A stretch of 37,845 bases of DNA from Treponema sp. UBA4307 (GTDB lineage Bacteria; Spirochaetota; Spirochaetia; Treponematales; Treponemataceae), in assembly GCA_002394685.1 (NCBI GenBank), contig DGUP01000032.1:1-37845 (forward strand). Reading direction: 5' to 3'. The notes beneath the pieces are model-generated. The model was given only the letters and a program-made list of their open reading frames with translations, made no database searches and was not told the origin of the DNA. The translations under genes were made by a program, and so were the position numbers. The first letter of the stretch is position 1. Each line of letters begins with the position of its first letter. Positions 21,730 through 30,777 of this stretch are shown piece after piece.

Positions 21730-21778
21730 AAAAAAATAGCCCTCCATGCCAGGACAGGTATCGTCTGACAGAGAGGGC
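21730..21778 (-). terminator. Terminator of the AT-rich membrane-protein cluster
   Basis: AGCCCTC (21738-21744) pairs with GAGGGC (21773-21778); on the minus strand the stem is followed by TATTTTTTT. Confidence 0.75.
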
Positions 21779-21803
21779 CTATACCATCAACATAATTTTT
21801 TTT

Positions 21804-22520
21804 TCAGGCTATCAAACTCCTGAATGTTTTACATAAAGAATATATTATCATTCCGTCAATTAATAAATAAAGAAGTACACTATAAATCTTTGCCCAGCGT
21901 TTTGAATCACTGAATATAACCTGATACAAAATTATTATTGAAATGATAAAAAACCCAATGGAAAAAAATATGAATACCCAGATATTAGGAATGAATCGTG
22001 ATGTAAAAAAGCCGATACAAAAAATCCATGACAAAATATTCAATATTTTTAATTTTGAACTTTTCTTTATTTCATGTAGCTTTGAAATTTCATTATTGAA
22101 GTTTTCCTGATTCTCCAGAAATTCTGATGTAAGTATTCTTGTATTATTGTTAAAATAAATCATAAATTGATTTTTTTTAATCTGTTCGATTTTCTTTACA
22201 TCTTTAATCTCATAGCTTGTAACACTTCCGTTATTTGTAATGATAAACTTATCTTCAGTAATTTCAAAAGAATAAGCTGCATAAATTTTTTTCATTTTTT
22301 TTGAAAAGAGAAAAACTAAGACTGTGCAATAACATGCTAAAGCAGGAAATACAATAAGAAACACATTCTTTGTTTTTTCAAAATCAGGTCTAAAATGAGG
22401 AAGCACTATGTAGAATACAATAAAATTGAAGATTATTGCAAAACCAAAAGCAAGTAATTTCTTTGTTCTGTATTTGTTAATATACATTTTTTCTTTTGAA
22501 GAATCATTTTTATAAATCAT
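21804..22520 (-). CDS. Membrane protein, unknown
   Basis: 238 residues with about five hydrophobic segments: two near residues 28-75, then a central soluble stretch (ITEDKFIITNNGSVTSYEIK, predicted strands, PH- or YcxB-like in feel), then three near 160-230. The two-helix/beta-domain/helices layout resembles small bacterial PH-domain membrane proteins, but no motif is firm. AGGAG precedes the ATG. Very AT-rich. Last gene of a same-strand cluster of four. Confidence 0.65.
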   Translation of the reverse strand: MIYKNDSSKEKMYINKYRTKKLLAFGFAIIFNFIVFYIVLPHFRPDFEKTKNVFLIVFPALACYCTVLVFLFSKKMKKIYAAYSFEITEDKFIITNNGSVTSYEIKDVKKIEQIKKNQFMIYFNNNTRILTSEFLENQENFNNEISKLHEIKKSSKLKILNILSWIFCIGFFTSRFIPNIWVFIFFSIGFFIISIIILYQVIFSDSKRWAKIYSVLLYLLIDGMIIYSLCKTFRSLIA

Positions 22521-22563
22521 TTTTTTTACTCCTATAAAAACTCCGCAGATACATGAAAGAAAC

Positions 22564-23184
22564 TCAAACAGGCAACACGCTTACTAGTTTTATTTTATCA
22601 TAGATTAAATTTTTTAAAAAGATTGTTAAGGGGGCTGCAAATATGATATTCAATATTGTTAAGAACCAGGAGTACAAATCATTTATATGACTTACTCTAA
22701 GTGCCTGTATTTTGTATTCTTTTTTAAGGACATTTTTAGAAAACAAATTCATTATTTCATAGACTGGAAAAAATAGAAGAGAAAAGCAGCTTAAATATCC
22801 TGCTTTAGGATTTAAAGCCGTTTCCATCTGAATCTTTGAATATATAAATCTTGCGTAGAAAATATTTACTGCTAAAACAATCAGAATCAGGATTTTTATT
22901 GTTCTTTTATTATTTTCATAGCATTCCATAAAAAAAACAAAACTTATCAGCAGGTACAAATCAATAATTAAATTAAATTTTTTTTCTGCTTCTAAACTAT
23001 AATCTTTAGCCAGATAATTGCCATTTTCTATTGCCCTTTCGAACTTTTTATATTCAGACTTTTTAACATCAGTATAAATTCTCTGGTATTTGATTGTAAA
23101 AATAACCAGAAAAATCATTGAGGCAATAATATAAGCAATCAGAATGATATTCATTTTCTTTTTATTTTCTCTAATTTCTTCCAT
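22564..23184 (-). CDS. Membrane protein, unknown
   Basis: 206 residues, about five hydrophobic segments (from residues 12-33 to 170-195) separated by short charged loops; no recognisable motif. Lies 43 nt upstream of the 21804-22520 gene and 66 nt after the Coa1-like gene, same strand. The ribosome binding site is weak. AT-rich like its neighbours. Confidence 0.6.
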   Translation of the reverse strand: MEEIRENKKKMNIILIAYIIASMIFLVIFTIKYQRIYTDVKKSEYKKFERAIENGNYLAKDYSLEAEKKFNLIIDLYLLISFVFFMECYENNKRTIKILILIVLAVNIFYARFIYSKIQMETALNPKAGYLSCFSLLFFPVYEIMNLFSKNVLKKEYKIQALRVSHINDLYSWFLTILNIIFAAPLTIFLKNLIYDKIKLVSVLPV

Positions 23185-23250
23185 ATTTCATTATTCCAGA
23201 ATTTCATAAAAAAACTGCTGATTGACAAGTCTTTTCACAGACCACAAAGT

Positions 23251-23934
23251 TTAATTCGCTGTCTCTTCTTCCAGAAGGTTTACAACATCTGAAGAATTTC
23301 TTTCTTTATAAAAATTAATTTTATTATAGTTCCAGAAACCATTTTCTTTATATGCATCAATGTAAACAATCGAAATGCCATTTTTTCCCTTTAACTTATA
23401 CGAAAAAACAGCTTTTCCTGATGAATCACCATTTGCACTTATAGAGCCTGACATCAAACCTGTCTGTTTATACTCACCCCCTAGGTAATCCTTTACTTGC
23501 GGATTATTTTCAATAAGTTCAATAGAATGTTCATATGGAATGCTATTTTTGAATGCACTGAAAACAGTAACAATTAAAACGCTGCATAAAAGTACAATTA
23601 TACCAATAACAGTAAATACAGTAATTAATATTGTCTTTTTCTGCTTCTTTTTTTCAGCGGTAAGTTCTTCTTTTGTTTTGGTAGATAAAGAAGTTCCATT
23701 AGTACAATATGGACAGACCTTTGAACCAGCAGGAATCTTCTTTTTACAATTTTCGCATTCTTCCAGAGGTTTTAAGAACAGGAAAACTATAAAGACCCAG
23801 AAACCTGCACCTGGCCAAACTCCAAACCAGAACCAATGAGGAGAGCGGTTTTTCTTTTTTGCAATAATTACTCCTGCCACAATTGGAGCAATCCATAAAA
23901 AAATAAAGATTATAAAAAAAATCCAAGTTTTCAT
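23251..23934 (-). CDS. Membrane protein with zinc ribbon and Coa1-like domain
   Basis: 227 residues. Two hydrophobic segments at residues 3-25 and 35-53, then a zinc ribbon CENCKKKIPAGSKVCPYC (two CxxC pairs), a Lys-rich stretch, a third membrane helix near 100-125 and a C-terminal domain with IELIENNPQVKDYLG, SGSISANGDSSGKAVFSYKL and KGKNGISIVYIDAYKENG. That last pattern matches the Coa1/Tim21-like family found in many bacteria with no cytochrome oxidase. Role unknown. AAGGGA precedes the ATG. Confidence 0.7.
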   Translation of the reverse strand: MKTWIFFIIFIFLWIAPIVAGVIIAKKKNRSPHWFWFGVWPGAGFWVFIVFLFLKPLEECENCKKKIPAGSKVCPYCTNGTSLSTKTKEELTAEKKKQKKTILITVFTVIGIIVLLCSVLIVTVFSAFKNSIPYEHSIELIENNPQVKDYLGGEYKQTGLMSGSISANGDSSGKAVFSYKLKGKNGISIVYIDAYKENGFWNYNKINFYKERNSSDVVNLLEEETAN

Positions 23935-23950
23935 TTTTTCCCTTATATTT

Positions 23951-24886
23951 TTAATTTAATATTTTCATTAATTCATCAGGAAGTTTTATAATTCTTTTTG
24001 AGGGAGTATGGAGGACTGGATAAAAGTTCTTTCCATCAAACCAGTATATAGAATTTGTAATACTTCCAGGTCCCTGTGTATACATATAATTTACAAGGCC
24101 CATCAATTCTACAAGATCACTATTCACACTTTCTTTATTTACATTTGTTACGATTATTCCATACCGGTTTGGAATAGCAACAAAAACACCATATTCAGGA
24201 AGAGATCCAAGCTTTCTATTTAAATCAAAAACCGATGTGGTAACAAAAATATTTGTATCAGACAGCATAACTGAAACAGAAAGTGTTTCTGAAATTTCAA
24301 AATCTTCGAATTCCTCTTTATTATTTTCAAGAGTATTCTTTTTTGCAGTTTCTAAAATTGCTTTTTCACTTACATTCCATTTTTCTATGTAATTTTTTGA
24401 TAAACTTTTTACGGCAGTCGGTAAATCTATAACAACAACGCAGATATAAGCGTCTGTTGCTGCTTCAAAAATTGAGGAGTCTGAAATCTTATCTTTATAA
24501 TCGGCTGGATAAATTCGTAATTTAAGATAATCCTTGCCAGTTTCAAAAGATTCAAATTTTGACATGATGACTTTTTCTTCATCTCTGCTTATTTTTACCT
24601 TAGAAAAATAATTTTTTACTATAGACTTCCATTGGGATTTATCACTTTGCAGACAGATACTATATAAGTTCGATAACCCAACTTCTGTTTCTACATCAAA
24701 ATAATCATTTTCTTCTTTAACAATAAAATATTGTTCCTTGAAATGCTCTTCATAATTCTGCACATGGATTTCTTTTAATTCATTTTTAACAATATTTATA
24801 AAAGCATTATAATCCTTTGCAGACTGAGCAGCTGATGAAAACAAGATGAATAAACTCATTAAAAGCAATAATATTTTCTTTTTCAT
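23951..24886 (-). CDS. Secreted protein, unknown function
   Basis: About 311 residues from the ATG at 24886, chosen because it starts the signal peptide MKKKILLLLMSLFILFSSAA and is preceded by AGGACGG; an upstream in-frame ATG at 24955 would put 23 residues ahead of the signal. The mature part is mixed alpha/beta with no motif I recognise; it includes IYWFDGKNFYPVLHTPSKR near the C-terminus. First gene of the AT-rich cluster, 16 nt ahead of the Coa1-like gene. Confidence 0.7.
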   Translation of the reverse strand: MKKKILLLLMSLFILFSSAAQSAKDYNAFINIVKNELKEIHVQNYEEHFKEQYFIVKEENDYFDVETEVGLSNLYSICLQSDKSQWKSIVKNYFSKVKISRDEEKVIMSKFESFETGKDYLKLRIYPADYKDKISDSSIFEAATDAYICVVVIDLPTAVKSLSKNYIEKWNVSEKAILETAKKNTLENNKEEFEDFEISETLSVSVMLSDTNIFVTTSVFDLNRKLGSLPEYGVFVAIPNRYGIIVTNVNKESVNSDLVELMGLVNYMYTQGPGSITNSIYWFDGKNFYPVLHTPSKRIIKLPDELMKILN

Positions 24887-24991
24887 AATACCGTCCTGAA
24901 AAGTATAAATAGAAAAGGCTACCTCCAGATTTTTTTCAAACTCTAAAGATAGCATTTATAAAACTAAAAAGAGAATTAAAACAAAAACTCT

Positions 24992-25162
24992 TTAATCTTT
25001 CAGATATTCCAGTTCTCCGCGATAAAGTTCAACTTTATTACCGGTAGCTCTGTTAATCCATTCCTGGGCCTCATCGTATTCAACATAGTGATTATAGTCA
25101 AGAACTCTCAGAGCGTAGTCAACATCATACTGGAAGTTTCCTATAATGCCATCAGCGCAATA
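24992..25162 (-). pseudogene. Remnant of a small soluble protein gene
   Basis: An open frame of 56 codons with coding-like composition ends GNFQYDVDYALRVLDYNHYV ... ATGNKVELYRGELEYLKD. It has no start codon; a TGA lies directly upstream in frame. GGGGAG followed by ATG lies at its head but in another frame, so one base change in length would give a start. Either a frameshifted short gene downstream of the ABC-F gene or a leftover of a longer one. Confidence 0.4.
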
Positions 25163-25182
25163 TCATTACTCCCCGTCTTTTT

Positions 25183-27147
25183 CTACATCAGCTTTTCTGC
25201 TGCAAGTTCCCACTGCTCATTTAATTCTTCCAGCTGCTGATTTATTAAATCCAGTTCCTTCTGAACAGCCTTTGCTTTTTCGCCGTTAGAGTAAACTTCC
25301 GGATTGCCCATTTTTGCTTCCAGCTCAGACTTTTTTTCTTCCGCCTGGGAAATGGCATTTTCAATCCGGTCCACTTCTTTCTGCAGCTTGCGTTTTTCCG
25401 CTTCAGCCTTTTTCTGTTCTTCCCAGGAAAGTTTTGTTGCGCTTACAGTTTGTGCTTCAACTTTGCCGGCTGCTTTCTGAGCAGGATTTGGAGAAGAAGA
25501 GGATCTGCTTCCAAAAGAGGAAGCGCCTACAGTTCCATTTGCTTCATCCTCCAGACGCTGCATGTAATATTTGTAATCACCAGGGAAAACTCTGTAGCTG
25601 CCAGGATGAAGTTCCAGTACACGGGTTGCCAGACCTTCAATAAAACCGCGGTCGTGGCTTACAAAGATAACTGTTCCTCCATAACTTTTAAGGGCTTCCA
25701 GGAGCACGTCCTTGGAATGCATATCCAGGTGGTTGGTAGGTTCATCAAGTACGAGAAGATTGTTAGCCCGGAGCAAAAGTTCAAGAAGAGCAATGCGGGA
25801 TTTTTCCCCTCCAGACAAAACGTTAATGCTTTTGAAAACATCATCCCCTCTGAAAAGAAAGGCCCCCAGCATATCACGCATTTTAGGAATCAGTTCCAGA
25901 GGAGCCCTTGCTTCCATATACTCCAGAATGCTTTCGCTGCCAGTAATTTTTTCCGCGCTGTCCTGAGAGAAGTAACCGATTGTAACCCCTGCACCAAGTT
26001 TTATGCTTCCTGTAAAATCCTTATCCACCCCTGCAATTATTCTGAGAAGAGTAGATTTACCTGCGCCGTTTCGTCCTGCAACTACAAGCCGCTCCCCTTT
26101 TTCCAGAACAAAATCCAGATCATGAACCACATCCCCCTGACCGTAATTTTTACAGATTTTATCCAGGGTAAGAACCAGCTGACCGGAGTGAGGTGCTTCC
26201 GGGAATGTAAAATGAATTTTTTTAAGGGATTCAGGAATTTCAATTTTGTTTTCCAGGATTTTGTCCAGCATTTTCTGGCGTTCCTGGGCCTGAGCAGCCT
26301 TTGTTGCTTTTGCACCAAAACGATTTATAAAATCCTCCAGGTGCTGAATTTCCTGCTGCTGCAATTCGTACTGCTGAATTAAAGTTTCCAGTTCAACTTT
26401 GCGAACTTCTTCATAATGAGTAAAGTTGCCGGGATAGCGTTTTAAATCTCCACCGAACAGTTCGTAAACTTCATTGATTGTATGATCAAGAAAATAGCGA
26501 TCGTGGCTGACAAGTAAAAATCCGCCTTTAAAATTAGTAAGGAAATCTTCAAGCCAGTTGCGGGCCTCAATATCAAGATAGTTAGTCGGTTCGTCAAGGA
26601 GAAGAATATCCGGACCGCACATAAGGGCTTTGGCAAGGGCAATTCTCATCTGCCATCCGCCGGAAAATTCCTCTGTCTGCTTATTAAAATCCTCACGGGA
26701 AAAGCCCAGACCAAGGAGAATCTGTTCCGCAAGAACATCCCTTCTGTACCAGCCGCTTTCTTCAAGTTTTGTAAGAAGTTCGGAATGTTCTGTGGCCAGG
26801 CGGGAATTGTTAACGTCAGCAGCCATTTCTTCGGCAAGGGCATCTATCTTTTTCTGCATATCGTAGCCCCAGAGAAAAGCCTTGTCTGCTTCTTCCTTCA
26901 GGCTGCATCCGGAATGAACAAGACCGCTTTGAGGCAGGTAGGCAATTCTTGCATCCCGCTGGGCAATCCGTTCTCCGCTGTCAGGCTCCACCAGTCCTGC
27001 CATAATTTTTATAAGGGTTGATTTCCCTGCACCATTTGCACCGGTAAGGGCTGCTTTAGTTCCAGTCTGAAGATTAACCGAAACATCTTTTAAAATATCT
27101 CTGTCACCAAATGCAAGTGACACTTTTGAAAACTGAACAAATGCCAT
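25183..27147 (-). CDS. ABC-F family ATPase (Uup/YdiF type)
   Basis: 654 residues, soluble, two ABC domains with no membrane segments. First domain: GANGAGKSTLIK, FSGGWQMRIALAKALM, LLLDEPTNYLDIEARNW. Linker helices 260-290 (QYELQQQEIQHLEDFINRFG). Second domain: GRNGAGKSTLLRIIAG, LSGGEKSRIALLELL, LLVLDEPTNHLDMHSKD. A C-terminal coiled coil (about 570-654) is typical of Uup/YdiF members, which act on ribosomes or nucleic acids. It is not obviously a resistance-type ABC-F. GGAG lies 9 nt before the ATG; a terminator for the gene upstream lies just ahead. Confidence 0.93.
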   Translation of the reverse strand: MAFVQFSKVSLAFGDRDILKDVSVNLQTGTKAALTGANGAGKSTLIKIMAGLVEPDSGERIAQRDARIAYLPQSGLVHSGCSLKEEADKAFLWGYDMQKKIDALAEEMAADVNNSRLATEHSELLTKLEESGWYRRDVLAEQILLGLGFSREDFNKQTEEFSGGWQMRIALAKALMCGPDILLLDEPTNYLDIEARNWLEDFLTNFKGGFLLVSHDRYFLDHTINEVYELFGGDLKRYPGNFTHYEEVRKVELETLIQQYELQQQEIQHLEDFINRFGAKATKAAQAQERQKMLDKILENKIEIPESLKKIHFTFPEAPHSGQLVLTLDKICKNYGQGDVVHDLDFVLEKGERLVVAGRNGAGKSTLLRIIAGVDKDFTGSIKLGAGVTIGYFSQDSAEKITGSESILEYMEARAPLELIPKMRDMLGAFLFRGDDVFKSINVLSGGEKSRIALLELLLRANNLLVLDEPTNHLDMHSKDVLLEALKSYGGTVIFVSHDRGFIEGLATRVLELHPGSYRVFPGDYKYYMQRLEDEANGTVGASSFGSRSSSSPNPAQKAAGKVEAQTVSATKLSWEEQKKAEAEKRKLQKEVDRIENAISQAEEKKSELEAKMGNPEVYSNGEKAKAVQKELDLINQQLEELNEQWELAAEKLM

Positions 27148-27162
27148 GTAGCTTTACTCCGC

Positions 27163-27195
27163 AAAAAAATACAGGCCCCGTAAAAGCGAGACCTG
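27163..27195 (-). terminator. Terminator of the SH3 lipoprotein gene
   Basis: CAGGTC / GGCCTG stem on the minus strand (27195-27190 with 27177-27172), one G-U pair, followed by TATTTTTTT. Confidence 0.7.
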
Positions 27196-27218
27196 CATCA
27201 TTAATATAGAAAATACTT

Positions 27219-28556
27219 TTAACGCTGCATGAAAATTACAATCGCGTTTGAAGGATGACTTATATTTATTGAAGGAAGTTTTGCCTGAGAGAACTGTGTT
27301 ACCAGAACATTTACGTTTGAAAGGCGAACACCGTTTGCTTCCCTCTTATAAAGGAAGTTAACTTCTTTTCCGTCAGTTCCGTTAAATACCAGAGTAATAA
27401 TTCCGTTCCACTGTCCCTTAAGGTTGTCAGGCAGGAAGTATTTGAACTCTACTGTTCCTGAATTGCCGGCGTATGAAGGAATGATTGAACCAGCCAGCAG
27501 GCTCCAGTCTGACCAGGTAAAGCTGCTGTCTGAACGAAGGGTAAGGGTACCGTAAGTTGAACTTGAGAATGTTGGTCCCAGGGATCTTAATGAAGACAGG
27601 AGATTTGAGCGGCGCTGACGTTCCTGTGTAATAACATCTGCAATGTCATTTCCAAAGAAAGTAACCATTGTATATGAAGTCGGCATACCATATTCATCTG
27701 TATACTGAACGGAAATTGAATCACTTGTACGGATTGTAAACTGCAGCTGTGTGTCGTTGAATTTGTATACATTCTTTGCAAGCTTTGTTACGCCATTGTA
27801 TTCGTATTCAGCATCAACTCCATTCATATGGAAAGTGATTAAGCCTGTATCTGCACCAGTATCCAGACCGAAAGAAGGTTCCATGTAATTCAGGTCAATC
27901 TGCTTGTTGTCAATCATGGTCTGGTAATATTCAGGATACCATCTCTGGGCAAGAATATCTTCCAGGGTTGCGTCAGAAGATTCTTCAACTGCTTCTGCAA
28001 AGATATCTGCACCTTCGCCTAAAGTACCATCGGCAAATTTTTCAAAGAGGCGGAGATTGTAGCTGAAACACCAGCCGGAATTTCCATCATCTGTAAGAAC
28101 TTTAAGCCAGTCACCTTCAAGAGCTTTTCCGCCTGTAGTTACGGCTTCACCTTCTCCTGAATAAAGAACGCGGATTATTTCACCCTGTCTAAGGCGGTAA
28201 ATCTGCTTAGCCTGATTTGTATGTTCTGCGCGGATAGGAAGTCCATCAACTGCAACAAGTGCATAAGTGTGTTTATATTCCCCGTAGCGCTTCAATTCTT
28301 TTTTTGCCTTTCCCTTTGAAAGAGGTTCGGTCATCTTCCACAGTGGAATTTCTATCTTTTCTTTTGTAGAAGGATCCTGAACAACATATACTTTAGAAAT
28401 ATTTGATTTTAAATAAACTGGAAGCATCTGACTGTCATCCAGATTATGCTCGCTTTCATTCCAAAGGAGGATTCCATAGCCTCTAATGCGTCCCTGACAT
28501 GATGATAATGTAAGAAGCAGGGATGCGGTGAGTATAATTTTCAATAAGTTTTTCAT
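27219..28556 (-). CDS. SH3-domain lipoprotein, unknown function
   Basis: 445 residues. The lipoprotein signal ends LSSC at Cys20. An SH3-like stretch follows at about residues 105-175 (YALVAVDGLPIRAEHTNQAK, GEGEAVTTGGKALEGDWLKV, GWCFSYNLRLFE), as in bacterial cell-wall-binding SH3 domains. The C-terminal half is a beta-rich region of unknown fold. This architecture recurs in treponemes. It sits 51 nt after mnmG on the same strand with no terminator between, so it may be read from the mnmG promoter. Confidence 0.75.
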   Translation of the reverse strand: MKNLLKIILTASLLLTLSSCQGRIRGYGILLWNESEHNLDDSQMLPVYLKSNISKVYVVQDPSTKEKIEIPLWKMTEPLSKGKAKKELKRYGEYKHTYALVAVDGLPIRAEHTNQAKQIYRLRQGEIIRVLYSGEGEAVTTGGKALEGDWLKVLTDDGNSGWCFSYNLRLFEKFADGTLGEGADIFAEAVEESSDATLEDILAQRWYPEYYQTMIDNKQIDLNYMEPSFGLDTGADTGLITFHMNGVDAEYEYNGVTKLAKNVYKFNDTQLQFTIRTSDSISVQYTDEYGMPTSYTMVTFFGNDIADVITQERQRRSNLLSSLRSLGPTFSSSTYGTLTLRSDSSFTWSDWSLLAGSIIPSYAGNSGTVEFKYFLPDNLKGQWNGIITLVFNGTDGKEVNFLYKREANGVRLSNVNVLVTQFSQAKLPSINISHPSNAIVIFMQR

Positions 28557-28607
28557 ATTCTATATGTTACCAAAAAACTTAACTTGTTTAAAGATAGAGA
28601 CTTTCCA

Positions 28608-30683
28608 TTATTTCAGGTAAACCATAAGAAGCATAATGTCGGAGTTTCTGATTCCTGAAATTCTCGAAGCCTGTCCCAGAGTAAGAGGCCGGATTTTTTC
28701 CAGTTTATTACGGCTTTCTGAACTAAGGGCAACAACCTTGCTGTAATCGAAATCTGCAGGGATTTTTGCATTTTCCATACGATGCATTTTTGCAACGCGG
28801 GCATCCTGCTTTTCAATGTAATAGCGGTATTTGTAATCTTCCTGAGCCAGAGTCCATTCTTCATCAGAGAGGCCCTGAGGCTTTTCAGCCTTTTCATTTT
28901 TGGAAAGAAGGGCCATTGCTTCATCAACACGGGCATACTTCTGATTCATAAAATCCATCTGCTCCCTGCTGATTAATCCTACCTTGAATCCCTTTTCCCT
29001 TAAACGGCGGTCTGCAGTATCGTGGCGGAGCTTAAGACGATATTCGGCACGAGCTGTAAACATACGGTAAGGTTCCTTTGTTCCCAGAGTAACCAGATCA
29101 TCAATTAAAACACCGATGTAAGCTTCATCACGGCCAAGAATCATCGGCTCCCATTCAGGGATTTTATTGAAGGAATCATATCCGCCTTCACGGGCATGTT
29201 CTTCCAGAAGAGAAGCAAGGGCCTTTGTTTCGAAAGCAGAGATTTCCGCAAAATGTTTTCTTTCTTCAAAAGTAAAGTTTGCTTTTGGCATAAAGCAGCC
29301 TTTTTCTGCAGAAGCAGGGTTTTGTCCCATACCGGCTTTTGGAGCACAGAGTGGACCGCAGAGCTGAGCGTGGGCCCTGGCATAAAGGCCTGCATTGATT
29401 CCTGCAACGAGCCCCTGTCCGGCAGCTTCTTCGTAACCTGAAGTTCCGTTAATCTGACCTGCATCAAAAAGACCTGCAACTCTTTTTGTTTCCAGTGAAG
29501 GATAAAGCTGAGTAGGTTCAACATAATCGTATTCAACTGCATATCCAGGACGGGCAACAACACAGTTTTCAAAACCAGGCATTGTTCTGAGGAAAGCATC
29601 CTGAACTTCTTCCGGCAGGGAGGAACTTAATCCGTTCAGATAGATTTCATCAGTTTCAAGACCTTCCGGCTCAATGAAAAGCTGGTGCCTCTCCCTTTCT
29701 GTAAAACGCATGACCTTGTCTTCAATACTTGGACAGTAGCGTGGACCAATTCCAGAAATCTTTCCGGAATAAAGAGGTGAACGGTTTATATTTTCACGGA
29801 TGATTTTATGAGTTTCTTCATTAGTATATACCAGGTGGCAGGGTACCATTGGCCGGTCAACTTTTTCATCATCAAAACTGAAAGGAATAACATCTGCATC
29901 TCCTTCCTGAAGTTCGAATTTTGAAAAATCTACAGTGTGACGAAGGATTCTTGGAGGAGTTCCTGTTTTTAAGCGGCCAGTTGTAAAGCCCAGACGGTTC
30001 AGGGATTCTGTTAAACCAAAAGCGCCCCCTTCCCCAATACGGCCGCAAGGTGCATCGTATTCTCCAATAAAGATTCTTCCTCCAAGGAAAGTACCTGTTG
30101 TAAGAACAACTGAACGGCATGGAATAATTCTTCCTCTTTCAGTAACAATACCAATTACCTTTTGTCTCTTTCCGCTTTTACAGGCTGAAGTTAAAAATTC
30201 ATTTTCTTCCAGACCGCGCTTTTCTCCAGGAATGGAACCTTTTTCTGCGGAACTGTCTGAATTTTCAGGGAGAGGTGTTTCTGAAGCAACAGTGAGAATG
30301 TCTACACAGGTGTCCATTAAAGTTGAAAGATTTGGAGTTGTTTCAACAGTCTTTCTTGCAAGCTGAGAATACAAAATTTTATCTGCCTGAGAACGAGGGG
30401 CCTGAACTGCAGGTCCACGGCTTCTGTTTAAGAGACGGAACTGAATCATACTGCGGTCAATAAGTTTTCCCATCTGGCCGCCAAGTGCATCAATTTCTTT
30501 TACGATATTGCCTTTTGCGATTCCTCCAATGGAAGGGTTACAGGACATTCTTCCAATAGAATCAATGGTCTGGGTAACAAGAACAGTTTTCTGTCCCATT
30601 CTGGCACAGGCAAGGGCTGCTTCAATTCCAGCATGACCGCCGCCGACAACAGCTACATCGTAATAATCATAAAATCCACTCAT
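28608..30683 (-). CDS. mnmG: tRNA uridine-5-carboxymethylaminomethyl modification enzyme MnmG (GidA)
   Basis: 691 residues from the ATG at 30683. With MnmE it modifies the wobble uridine of certain tRNAs, using FAD. Seen: the FAD loop YDVAVVGGGHAGIEAALACA, RMSCNPSIGGIAKGN, the catalytic-Cys region APCGRIGEGGAFGLTESL, EAYIGVLIDDLV and the C-terminal RPLTLGQASRISGI. It has two extra segments compared with typical MnmG: about 42 residues at 133-174 and about 70 at 437-511; the C-terminal helical region is shorter than usual. I rejected a 53-residue upstream extension, since MnmG starts just before the FAD loop. No Shine-Dalgarno; TATAAT ends 9 nt before the ATG. Confidence 0.95.
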   Translation of the reverse strand: MSGFYDYYDVAVVGGGHAGIEAALACARMGQKTVLVTQTIDSIGRMSCNPSIGGIAKGNIVKEIDALGGQMGKLIDRSMIQFRLLNRSRGPAVQAPRSQADKILYSQLARKTVETTPNLSTLMDTCVDILTVASETPLPENSDSSAEKGSIPGEKRGLEENEFLTSACKSGKRQKVIGIVTERGRIIPCRSVVLTTGTFLGGRIFIGEYDAPCGRIGEGGAFGLTESLNRLGFTTGRLKTGTPPRILRHTVDFSKFELQEGDADVIPFSFDDEKVDRPMVPCHLVYTNEETHKIIRENINRSPLYSGKISGIGPRYCPSIEDKVMRFTERERHQLFIEPEGLETDEIYLNGLSSSLPEEVQDAFLRTMPGFENCVVARPGYAVEYDYVEPTQLYPSLETKRVAGLFDAGQINGTSGYEEAAGQGLVAGINAGLYARAHAQLCGPLCAPKAGMGQNPASAEKGCFMPKANFTFEERKHFAEISAFETKALASLLEEHAREGGYDSFNKIPEWEPMILGRDEAYIGVLIDDLVTLGTKEPYRMFTARAEYRLKLRHDTADRRLREKGFKVGLISREQMDFMNQKYARVDEAMALLSKNEKAEKPQGLSDEEWTLAQEDYKYRYYIEKQDARVAKMHRMENAKIPADFDYSKVVALSSESRNKLEKIRPLTLGQASRISGIRNSDIMLLMVYLK

Positions 30684-30692
30684 GGTGGGGGG

Positions 30693-30721
30693 ATTATAAT
30701 ACAAATCGCCTTCTTTGTGTA
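30693..30721 (-). promoter_or_regulatory. mnmG promoter, probably leaderless
   Basis: TACACA (30721-30716)-N17-TATAAT (30698-30693) on the minus strand, then CCCCCCACC and the ATG. The C-run excludes a Shine-Dalgarno. Confidence 0.55.
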
Positions 30722-30777
30722 TCTTTTGAGGCCTTGAAAGGTTATAATTTATGTTATTCTGATTTAAGAGGTCCATT

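Noticed and set aside
25450..26382. 310-residue plus-strand ORF opposite the ABC-F gene
   Set aside because: It is the antisense shadow of a clear ABC-F coding sequence, without a ribosome binding site or recognisable domain.
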